64,000 bases of DNA from Pisolithus tinctorius (Eukaryota > Basidiomycota > Agaricomycetes > Boletales > Pisolithaceae): assembly GCA_024663395.1 (NCBI GenBank), contig JANFAH010000002.1:5270001-5334000 (forward strand). The letters run 5' to 3'. Below are positions 11,271 through 20,970 of the stretch, piece by piece (the stretch's first letter is position 1; each line of letters opens with the position of its first letter). The notes below the pieces were generated by a model. It was given only the letters and a program-made list of their open reading frames with translations, searched no databases and was not told the origin of the DNA. Both the position numbers and the translations under genes were made by a program.

Positions 11271-13780
11271 TCATAGCGTACACAAAATCTCACAGATGCT
11301 TTGACGTAAATCAGTATTAACAGCAAAATAAAACTCATCCATCAGGTCACCTGGAGAACTGCCATCGTCCAACATCTCCGTGGAGGGGATAACGAGGGTG
11401 TGAGCCATAGCAACGATCTCACTCATCGCAGCGTTATTGCGTTTAGAAATGGATGCGTGATAGTCGCGAGTGCTGGTGCCCCAATTCTGCTCAGAGAACG
11501 CCAGCGCACTCGATGACTCCTTCCCGGACACTTTGTTGAGCTTGAGCAGAGTTTTTGCCATCGCCCTCATACCATGGGTACTCATTTGATCGTCGACTTG
11601 CACCTCCCCCCTTTGGAATAGCCGAATGGCACGCTCAAGCTAAAGTAACAGTTAAAACTGTGGATCGATGACTGACGAAGAGTTACGTACTGCGGCGGCG
11701 CAAAGGGAAAGCGCCCCTCTGACAGCATATTTCTTCATCGCATTGGTGCCCAGTCCTGGAATGTCAGGGCATCCAATACAAGGCCGAAGATGGGCGTGCG
11801 CGAAGAGTTGCAGAATGAAGTGTGATCAATAAGCGTGTGCTGGGTTCGTCGCATCGAGGTCTTGATATAGGAAGGAAAGCGGTCCATCTATGAGTTTGTT
11901 GCAAGTTCGCCTGACAGCAGTGGCGGACCGTGCATCATCATCTGGATCCGACGCAAGAAAATGAGCGATGAGTGCGATGGCGGTAGAGCCGAAGTTGCTG
12001 CGCCACAGACCGAGTCGCCGAGTTGCCTGCCCAAAAAATGAGTCAAGCATCTAGTTTAAGTGTAAACAGAATAATCTTACCAGCACGAAAGTCGGCGTCC
12101 CCGGGCGTACTGCATGAGAATCGAAATCCGAGACAAGGGAGGTCGTGATAATGCGAAGGGCAGTCGTGAGCTCCAGATCTGGGATTGCCCACGGATCAGC
12201 GAAGGACCCGGCCCACATGAGGAGAGCGGGAAGCATTTGTTTCGACCATCTTCTATCCTCTTGCAGCTCTTCAGGCAAGTTTGCATTGACGAAACGTATG
12301 CGCCCGCAAGTCGTGCTGTTGGTCCCCATCGAAAGTGGCCGATCTGATGTGGAACTTGCTAAGGCCAACTCCCTTGATTCCTGAGTCATAGCTTTAGTTC
12401 TGCGCTGGCTACTGTCACTAACCTTCGCTTTCTTCGCCGGCTTGTCAATTCTGATATTAGTCTGCGACTCGACATAGGTTAGCAACAACCTTAAGTGAAC
12501 CAGAGGACATACCATTGTAGTAACACGTGGCTCCTTTACAACCTTCATGCGAACATTTACATCACGGAGGTCACAGAAAGAACCCCCATCGTCCGCGTTC
12601 TCAACTTCGGACGAGGAGACATATTCAACGTTGTTGCGATCGGCGTGCCTGCGCTTCAAGCCGGCCTGCACTGCATGGGAAATAGGATTTTCGACCTCAA
12701 GATCGCTCTCGGCATCAGCACTTGTGTTAGTAGCACGCGCCATAGCCTAGAAATAGTACCAGTGTGGGTGTGTGAGACTCATGGGCTTTCGTGATCCAAA
12801 GAAAAATACCTCAACAGGTTTCTGGTACCACGTAAACTTGGCGGAGACGGTAAGGGGGTCCCTGAAGTAATGTTCATCCTCATCGTGGGCCGCTGCAGGA
12901 ACGTCGTTGCTGATCATATGGCGTTCGGTGCCTTCCTGTGGCGTAGCGCGCTCCTGATCATCCTCTGCGACGGAAATTTCTGAGCTGACGCTGGTGGCTT
13001 TAGTTGTTAAGGATGGGACAGTGGAAGGGGGCAGGTTAGGCGTCCCATCGGTTTGAACCTGGGGGCCCGATGTTACAGAATTGTGGGGGGTACCGTTTCC
13101 AACAGGTGCGACGCCGCTGGCCCAGCTCTTGACGCGACCAGCCAAAAGAGTCCTATTGTTCGGGGCGCTAACGTTCCAGGTAAGGTTCAGCCAAAATAAA
13201 GTCGATTCAGTGAGCAGAAGGAGCATCGTGCAAGGGAAGAGCACAACGTACCGGGACTTTCCTAGGTTGGGTGCACGTGCTGAAGTTGCCACATCGTCAC
13301 CCAGCAGCTCAGTCGTATCGTGTCGTCTTGGCGGCTTATCGCTCGAGCCCAAAAAATCATCAGCAGTCACACGGTGAGCTTCTACTTCTATATTCGCAAC
13401 TATTGATTGATTATCAGCATCCGGAACCAATGAATTATGACATTTGCAACTGCACCTTCACCACGAGGCAAGTCAGATATATTTGTAGGTCTGCCTTGCC
13501 TGCCCTTCGGTTTCGGTTTCGGCTTCACAGGCTTCGCTTTGACAGCATCTTGCGTCGCCTGCTCTACCTCCATGGTCACCTCCATCTCTAAGATCTGGGT
13601 GCAGCCCTGTTGAACCACAGCGGTGCGGGCATCACTCAAGTCCTTCGCACGCGAGTCGTCGGCTTTCTTCTGGCTTGAAGTACGTCGTTTAACCTGCGCG
13701 TCAAGAACTATTTGTCCTGGGTGTAGATTAGCCTTTTCTCTTCGCGGACGATGACTTCTAGAAGAATCGTCGGCCGACAT
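11271..13780 (-). pseudogene. Plavaka-associated protein of unknown function, one in-frame TGA
   Basis: Seven exons (13780-13456, 13399-13252, 13167-12810, 12746-12513, 12461-12081, 12026-11691, 11639-11271) join in perfect phase to 717 codons; introns are 51-84 nt, GT-AG. A single TGA (11826-11828) interrupts the frame, where the family-like reading expects AY-Arg-SHFILQLFAHAHLRP. The first 350 residues are basic, then acidic and low in complexity (PKPKPKGRQGRP, KPAKKAKV). The C-terminal half is a compact domain with RIRFVNANLPEELQEDRRW, LLMWAGSFADPW, NFGSTAIALI, LSFLYQDLDA, ALERAIRLF-type and LAFSEQNWGTSTRDYHASI blocks. I believe this matches an uncharacterised Agaricomycete family (possibly DUF6532, from memory). 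It is divergent from the transposase, 169 bases apart, and its role in the element is unknown. Confidence 0.72.
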
Positions 13781-13949
13781 AGTACCTGCGATGCAAGGAG
13801 GGAGACGGAGACAGAGCAAGGTGAGTTTAAACTTCGCTTCTTTATGCAAAAAAGATCTCACAAACAATGTACCTAGTTTTCTGTACAAAGTCCCACTTAC
13901 CTCAAGCTAATTCACCCATGCCATCCCAACGTGTTTCCTTACATTGAAA
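13781..13949. promoter_or_regulatory. divergent promoter region between the two Plavaka genes
   Basis: These 169 bases separate the ATG of the minus-strand unknown gene (13780) from the ATG of the transposase (13950), so both promoters must lie here or overlap the genes. No TATA box is obvious. Confidence 0.45.
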
Positions 13950-16900
13950 ATGCCTACACAACTGACGTTTAACGCGCTACGACACCCTTGTGCCGAACTG
14001 GGGTGCAACCGTTGGTTTAGAAATCTCTCGGGTCTTACTCAACACACACGCACGCATCATCCTAGTTTAGGCCGCGTTCCCCCAAGTTTCGCCGTCAGCA
14101 CAGGGTCGCCTGACCATTTGGGACAAGACTACGATGAAACGGACCACGATGCAGACATGTTTCCTCCAGCAACCGAGTACGACATTCCAACTCCCGGCCA
14201 TCAAGAACTCGGCAATGTCGATGGCGATGGCGATGACTCCGACTCATCAGGCCGGGAACGCGAGAGTCTAGGGCTGGAGTTCGTTGGTCCTGTGGGTAGG
14301 ACTTATCGCAATTTTCATCCAGGTCTAAACGGTAATTTGCGTATACACTATGATAACTACTTCAACTAATACCTCATCCATAGCATGAAGATGCGATGCC
14401 AGCAGTCAATATCTGTCGGACGATGCACCACCACTGCTGTCTGCGGAGAGGTCTTCTGATGACTGGTCCCCTTTCCGAAACTGGCTGGAATTCGAGCTCG
14501 CAGATTTTCTCTTTAGGCAGGCCGAAATGCCCGCCAAAAAAATCAACACGTTGCTTGAGATCTGGGCCGCGTCGTTACTTGCCTTACATGGGGAACCGCT
14601 ATTCACTAACCAGAAAGACCTTTATCACGTCATCGACAGCACATCCATCAGCGAGGTCAAGTGGGAGAGTTTTGTGGTGCGGTACACCAACAATGGACGA
14701 GATGGACAAGGCAGCAATACGGCTCCTTGGATGCTCGACAGTTACGATGTATGGTATCAAGATCCACATAAAGTCATCCACAATGTCCTTGCTCGCGCTG
14801 ACTTAATAGGTCGAATCGACTACGTACCATACCGGGAATATGATTCTACAAACAATCAAAGGCGCTGGGAGGATTTCATGTCAGGAGCCTGGGCGTGGAA
14901 CGAGGCAGTAAGTTGTGCCCACTGCAGCTTGAAATTGACGCTAACTTCACACTCCTAGGACAGAATCATTAGTGAGGATCCAACGACGGCTGGGGCGACA
15001 CTAATTCCCATCATTCTCGGTAGTGACAAGACAACGGTATCGGTAGCAACTGGCCAGACCGACTATTACCCCTTGTATCTCTCCATCGGAAATGTTTGCA
15101 ACACCATTCGTCGTGCTCACTGCAGTGCGGTAGTCCTCATTGGGTTCCTGGCAATGCCAAAGAGTAAGATCCCACGTTCCACGAGTTCGTATCACTGCTA
15201 ACATACCATTTAGCCACTAGAGAACATGCCAGTTCCTCTGCTTTCTGAAATTTCAAAAGGCAGCTTTTCCACTCCTCGCTAACACGCATTCTTTGTTCGC
15301 TTTGACCCACTATGAGTGTCCCAGAAATAATATTATGTGGCAACAAATACTATCGGCGCGTCATATATTCACTAGCGGCTTATATAGCTGACTACGAGGA
15401 ACAAGTTCTGTTGTCTTGTATCGTACGGAATTGGTGCCCGAAGTGCCTCGCACACCGGGAGAGTCTGGATGATGACGCGCTCCGTCGTCGTCGTGAGCAT
15501 GCCGACGCTGTGATCGAAGAATTTGACTTTTGTAAACTGTGGGACACATATGGGATTGTTGGCGACATAGTGGTAAGTATAACCCCATGTTTTCTTTCGT
15601 TTTCTAATCAAAGACAGCCGTTTACAAACGATTTTCCGTGTGCAGACATCTACGGCATGCTTTCACCAGACATCCTCCACCAGCTTATCAAAGGTGGGTT
15701 CAAGGACCACCTGGTGGATTGGGTCGAGCACTACCTAATCCACATTCATGGAAAGACACAGGTGGAAAAAGTCTTGGACGAGATTGACTGGCGGTACGTG
15801 ACTTCAATTAATATTCGTATCTACTTCATGGTCTTTCAGGATCGCAGCTGTTGCCCCATATACTGGGCTGCGGCGTTTCCCTCAAGGTCGACACTTCAAA
15901 CAGTGGACCAGCGACGATTCCAAGGGCCTTATGAAGGTGCGCTCATCCGTATTTCCTTCGTGTGATTATTGACCAGTCCTTCACAGGTTTACATCGCAGC
16001 AATTGAAGGTTATGTTCCACAATACGTCGTCTTCACTTTTCGAGCCTTTCTGGAATTTTGTTACCTCGTTCGTCGGAACGTTATCACTCAACAGACGCTT
16101 GTTGAAATTGACGATGCACTCAGGCGCTTCCACCTTTATCGCGAAGTCTTCCAGAATGCTGGGGTAGTTGATACCTTCTCACTGCCCCGGCAACACGCTA
16201 TGAAGCATTACTACCACCTTATCTGTCAGTTCGGCACACCTAACAGCCTCTGCTCTTCAATTACAGAGTCCAAACATATTAAGGCCGTCAAACGGCCTTA
16301 TCGGCACACTAACCGCTTTCAAGCTCTCGGACAGATGCTTTTGATCAACCAGAGGCTCGACAAGCTCATTGCCGCATGCGCTGACTTCAAAGAACGTGGT
16401 ATGTTAAATGAACCGTTGCTATCACATGTGCTCGGGGCTCTAGGTACGAGTATTAATCCTATGATTCGCCCCTTTCTGACGGGCGTTCAGGTCAACGTTC
16501 CAGCGACGCTGATGATCCGTGCGACCAAGTTGGGGAAAGCCGTGACATGGCCGATGAAATCGAAGAACAAGCAGGGAGTTATGAGGAGGAACTGGGCGAT
16601 GCCGTTGATACTCCCAGGTCGGTCGAGGCCCATGTATCATTGGCTTGTACCCATCGTATGTCTCAACCTTCCACTCTGTACATACTCAGATGCTAACTGG
16701 TTTAAATATCTTAGAACGTAAGCGCACAAGGACCGTAGGCGCCCTAGCAGCTGAGCTCTGCCTGCCACAGCTTCCCAACATTCTGTGCCGCTTCCTCTAC
16801 TCGCAACTCTTTCCCACTGATGATCTGGATGACATCGCCCTCGACGAGTGCCCACCCTATGATGGTAGCGTGCGTGTCTACAACTCTGCATGTTCCACTT

Positions 16901-17373
16901 TTTTTGCACCAAGCGATCTATGTGGCCTCTATGGCATGCGCCGCGAGCACATTCATTCCTGCCCCATGTGGAGGAACGAAGGACCCCGTTTCGACTGCGT
17001 CTTTGTTGTAACCGATCCAGAGGCAGAGGGTATGCGTGGACTGGACATTGCCCGTGTTCTGTGCTTTTTTTCGTTCAAGTATCAAGGCACTTTGTATCCG
17101 TGCGCTGTCATACGTTGGTTCGACTGCATGGGGGATGGCCCAGACGTAGCTACAGGGATGTGGATCGTCCACCCAAGTTACAATGCATGCAATGTCCCAC
17201 ACATCGCCATCATTCACATCGATGCGATATATCGTGCGGCCCTTCTCATCCCCGTTTATGCCGCCCACAACATCAACACCAGAGACATCAAGCCTCATGA
17301 CTCCTACGATACATTCAATTCCTTCTATGTGAACAAATTCGCCGACCATCATGCATTTGAAATTGCATTCTAG
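13950..17373 (+). pseudogene. Plavaka transposase with three in-frame TGA codons
   Basis: Exons 13950-14331, 14384-14907, 14959-15163, 15214-15572, 15618-15793, 15840-15936, 15987-16443, 16491-16655 and 16715-17373 join in phase to 1008 codons. The N-terminus has a C2H2 finger (C-x4-C-x12-H-x3-H, CAELGC to HTRTHH), then an acidic stretch. Typical Plavaka blocks follow: RTYRNFHPGLNG, NTAPWMLDSYDVWYQDP, PIILGSDKTTVSVATG, IADYEEQVLLSCIV, WCPKC, EEFDFCKLWDTYGIVGDI, LSPDILHQLIKG, SLPRQHAMKHY, CSSITESKHIKAVK and NQRLDKL, then an acidic linker and a C-terminal domain. TGA codons at 14386, 15246 and 15303 interrupt it; at least the second and third replace expected Arg. Without them the gene is otherwise complete, so inactivation looks recent. 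Confidence 0.88.
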
Positions 17374-17519
17374 CTCACCGTGGTATGCTCGACATGTACT
17401 CGAGAACCACCCGAATCAATCGGCCATATTTACCATGTAACATTTGCTATCCAATCCCTGACCATGAGTCGAAGCAGGTTCATCTATCAAGTTGACTGGT
17501 GGCGGCCTCTACTAATTAG

Positions 17520-19273
17520 TATTCCAGACTCTGCGCTGGACGCATACTCGCGTGCCATCCGAATCAACCCGTACATCTCTGAGGTGTGTCATGTCATCTC
17601 ACAGTGACTACAGTTGCTAAAGAATGCCCAAGCGACTGGTGGTCAGCTTCCCGCTGCCCCTGGTCCGCAAGACGTTCACCCGAATGCCTATGCTAACCCG
17701 TCTACACTTCCACCCGGCTTGAGTGGCCCTCTGCTCCTCCTTCAGTCGACTTCCACCCACCCCTTACTTAGGTCCGACTCTAGAGGTCCGGGAAATAACG
17801 ATAGCCTTCATTTGCCCCCGCCTCCTGTGCCTGTTAGCCGTGCCTCTCCTCCATTCAGGGGTCCTCCCCCTCCTGTTTCCATCGATGAATCGTGGCACCA
17901 CCTCTCACACCCCACTTGCCCCCATGGACGTCGATCGCCCCCATCACCGCGACTTCTCTGGCCCTTCCTGGGATAGTGTTGGTCGTGGCCCCGCCGGTCA
18001 CCCATGTCTCTTGCTGCACCACCCCGTCCCACAACAGCAGCTCTCAACAGAAGAACTGCGATCTTCCACCAACCAGGATCTAGCACAGCACTCGGAGTAC
18101 TTCAACCGCCCACTACGTGTCCCTTCGGGATCGGCGTCACCTGCTCCCCATCCCACTTGCCCTCGCTCTCCTGTTTCCACCTTCCCGGCCTACCCTCCTC
18201 CAAGTTGTCAGCCAATCGAGCCGGCTCAGCCGAGCATTCCGGCTTCCCAGCGTACGTCGCCTTCGTATCCATGTGAGCTATGTGCAGCAGATCGCGATAT
18301 GGCCTGGGATTGCCACAGTCCTCACCTGGAGCACCATCGTGACTGGGAGGATCGCAACCACCGTGGACGTTCCGAATATCCGACTCACCCTTCGCAGCAA
18401 CCTTACTACGCCTCCCGCTCCCCAGGACCTCGCCGCGCCCTGAGTCCCATGGAGACGTCGCCTCGCTCTGCTCATCACTCGCAGCCTCATTGGGACTCGA
18501 AGCCCCCTGGTGGCCCGTCAACCTTTGGGTCCTCCCGAAAGCGGGCACTGGCGCTACGATCCCGCCAGATTTGACGCGCGCGAACGTCCGGTGGAGCGAG
18601 ACATGGAGTCGAGAAGGCACTCGAGTTCGGTTGTCAACTCACCAGAGGCAGTACCTCACGTTCCGCTACATACAAATATTCGCATGTCTATGTCTCCAGA
18701 GCCTTCATCAGCCGACTCGAAGAACAGGAGGAAGCAGCCGCAACCGGCGAAGGACAAGGATTTGGACACACAAAGTATCGGTGGGTCGATCCCTAGTGAT
18801 GCCCCGAAGAGGAAGAAGCGTCAATGTCGGGCCAAGGATGACTCTGGCTTACCCGCTAATCTACCTGCATCATTCAAGGTTCCTTCATTCTCAGCGAAGG
18901 ATGGACAGGACACAACAAGTTCGAGCGGTTCTGGAAATCGTTCACTATAGCCATCTCCGACTAGTGCCACCCCACGCCTGCCGTCCCAAGTGGTAGATGA
19001 GGATTATGATGAGGGTGTTGCTGATGCGTTAGTTAACTTGTCCCAGACCCGTCCTGCCGAGCAATCGGCTTCTGTGCATGACAACTACAATGCGACGAGG
19101 CACTCACCGACACTGTCTAATGCAAGTTGCCACACCGTCAATTCGCTACGTGATGCCGCCCCCCCATTGTCGATCTACGTCGTCCTCCAACGGTCCTTCA
19201 CCTGCTTCGTCCGGAGCGTCATCCCTCAAGCGACCGCTCAGTCCCGCGACGGAGGAAACAGACAGTAAGCACA

Positions 19274-19309
<36 letters not shown>

Positions 19310-19700
19310 CTGAATTAAAGTGCGTGAGGGAGCGTTTACCCTATGTTGCACTATTCTAACTAATTCGACGTACTAGCATGGGCCTCCTGTGGCCTACCAG
19401 TCCTTACCAGCGAGCGAATGCCCTAATGGCAGAGCCTAGGGCTCCCCATTAGTCCACCGTTCCCGCCGGCCGTTTTAGACGCTCCGCCTTGAGGTAAGGT
19501 AGGTTTAAGACTTCGGCTAGCCGTTTGAATCTATCTACACATTTAGTAAGCACACTCGAGTCGAGAGTGTGAAGCGAGGTAGCGGTTCGTCTTCTGGACG
19601 ACACACCCCTGTTCCATCTCACTCCTTCCACATACCACCTGCGTCACACTCGCCCGATTCTCATCCGCATAACAAGAGTCGCTCGAACACTTCCAAGACA
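17520..19700 (+). pseudogene. SSN6: captured, internally deleted fragment of the SSN6/CYC8 corepressor gene
   Basis: The segment begins with the conserved Ssn6 TPR string ALDAYSRAIRINPYISEV (from about 17526) and jumps, with the next TPR lost, to LLKNAQATGGQLPAAPGPQD (from about 17611). It then runs through the Pro/Ser/His-rich C-terminal region: VSRASPPFRGPPPP, MDVDRPHHRDFSGPSWDS, EHHRDWEDRNHRGRSEY, ESRRHSSSVVNSPEAVPHVP, SIGGSIPSDAPKRKKRQ and ALVNLSQTRPAEQ. After the retroposon (19277-19544) it resumes with HTRVESVKRGSGSSSGRHTP to about 19700. Several frameshifts and a TAG (18948-18950) break it. Ssn6 is a global transcriptional corepressor scaffold. The piece lies inside the Plavaka inverted repeats, downstream of and parallel to the transposase, so it is a transposon-borne copy. 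The family call is from memory of the TPR motif. Confidence 0.8.
19277..19544 (-). mobile_element. poly(A)-tailed retroposon (SINE or LINE 3' end) with 13-base TSD
   Basis: A run of 28 T (19277-19304, the poly(A) tail on the minus strand) opens a 268-base block. It is flanked by perfect copies of AGTAAGCACACTC (19264-19276 and 19545-19557). Removing the block and one copy restores the SSN6 fragment. The body is GC-rich and has no convincing open frame of known type. The 13-base duplication and tail are marks of LINE-type target-primed insertion. I cannot say whether it is a SINE or a truncated LINE. Confidence 0.8.
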
Positions 19701-20046
19701 AGGGTTCTCTTTTGATGGATGCATGTATTTTGATTGTGGTGAGCACAGGTAAAGACTCAGTGAGCGAGTGCTTGCAGATAGTACTCAAAAGGTGTTAGAA
19801 CGACCACGTGGCCGACCGTCTGGGACACGAACTTGAGAAGCAGTTAGGCGTTAGGTAGCATATATAACTTGAGTACTAAATGAACAGAGACCCCTGTATA
19901 TACGGTATATGGCGCGGAATAACACTTTCTTTACTACTACTACTACTATCTTGACTATTTTAACTATTTTGACTAATCTAAACTTTGTCTGTATTGAGTG
20001 TGACCGGAAATAGCCATAATAGTCAAAATAGACAAATAATTCCATA

Positions 20047-20081
20047 AAAAGCACGGATAGTATTTGGTTAATTTCCTGATG
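20047..20081 (-). repeat. right terminal inverted repeat of the Plavaka element
   Basis: Its reverse complement opens CATCAGGAAATTAA, identical to the left end for 14 bases, then ACTATCCGTGC. Confidence 0.85.
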
Positions 20082-20113
20082 TAACAGAATTCCCAGCGTC
20101 GAGAAGGATCTAC

Positions 20114-20203
20114 CGCAGAGTGGTTGAACACGAAACTGGTAGATACGTAGATGGGCGCTCTAGCCTTCGTGGTAGGAAGTTGCCTATACTAGAGTAAGAT
20201 GTC
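20114..20203 (-). pseudogene. MET17: MET17-like pseudogene, 5' exon
   Basis: On the minus strand this reads PTTKARAPIYVSTSFVFNHS, the conserved N-terminal block of O-acetylhomoserine sulfhydrylases, ending at a GT donor (20113). The matching acceptor is at 10648 across the Plavaka element. Upstream of PTTKAR the expected LQLHAGQ block is degraded and contains a TAG. No intact start codon is recognised. Confidence 0.82.
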
Positions 20204-20479
20204 ACTGCCACTGACAAAGGATAACAGCGGAAATAATACCTGTTGAGGTCAGTCGTGATTGCTTGAGAGAGGGGAGTACAGATGGATGGTCCACCAGTTG
20301 ATTAGCTGATATTCCTGGACGCCGTGAGGCCCAGGTCTGCAAGCTCTTGATCATACCGGACTGTTAACTCCGGTCACGCGCAGGGGGTTGGGGGAAAATG
20401 GAATCACTGCGGAAACAAGATTCTGTCTGGTACCGGGTATTGTACGGGCAGACAACAGGACTGCAGATAGAACATACTT
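20204..20479 (-). other. region upstream of the MET17 pseudogene, with a possible host exon split by gypsy A
   Basis: On the minus strand an open frame crosses from the far side of gypsy A (GWTPVSVREVRHYITYLDEG near 59660-58600) into VCSICSPVVCPYNTRYQTES here (20479 down), ending at a stop near 20344. A GTATGT right after the junction could instead be a splice donor, in which case the coding part ends at the junction. I do not recognise the family. The rest of this interval shows nothing. Confidence 0.3.
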
Positions 20480-20820
20480 TGTGGAACTCACCACAGGAGG
20501 GGTGAGCACACTCAAGATGGATTGCAACAACAACAGAACATGGACAGGCATGTGGATTAGACAACCAAGCGTATACACTGATACAAGATGATCGAGGGAG
20601 AAAGAGGGAAAGAAGAGATGTCCCTGCGCATACATGCAGCACTAGTATATATACCCCAGGATCCAAACAGTACAACACAGTAGGGATCCGCATGCCCAGA
20701 CAAAAGACAAGGGCGCGATAGGGCACGATAGGAGATGTGATAGTGTGATGTGATAGTGAGTGGCGTGTGAGTGGTGCTGGTGTGAGTGGTACATGCGTGA
20801 GTAGTAAGCGTATGCTTACA
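20480..20820 (-). repeat. gypsy A 3' LTR
   Basis: 341 bases, TGTGGAAC to GCTTACA on the plus strand, with a TATATATA box (about 20645-20653). It differs from the right LTR largely where one copy has CG and the other TG or CA. Confidence 0.88.
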
Positions 20821-20970
20821 CCCTCCCAACCCATAAAAAAGAGTAACGGGGGGAAGAGGGGTGAGCGTGAGCGAACAATTCTTCTTCAACTTCTTCTTCA
20901 TCACTGATCCAACCTCCAACCTCCGCCAACTCTGACCCAACTCTTCAGCATCTTTCCTCAACCTGATCCT

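Larger units (their letters stand above)
10671..20081. mobile_element. Plavaka-type DNA transposon, 9.41 kb, inserted in a MET17 intron
   Basis: The ends are inverted repeats beginning CATCAGGAAATTAA. Removing 10671-20081 joins 20113-20082 to 10670-10648 (minus strand) into a 55-nt GT-AG intron that links the MET17 exons NHSA and HGAALYELK, so the boundaries are well fixed. The bases just outside are TAG on the left and TAA on the right, so any target duplication is short or imperfect. Inside are subterminal repeats, a divergent gene pair (unknown protein, minus; transposase, plus), an SSN6-derived segment and a poly(A) retroposon. The transposase carries three TGA codons, so this copy is probably not autonomous. 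Confidence 0.88.

Noticed and set aside
17808..18620. Minus-strand frames opposite the SSN6 fragment
   Set aside because: They arise from Pro/Ser-rich codons read on the other strand; the plus strand carries the recognisable protein.
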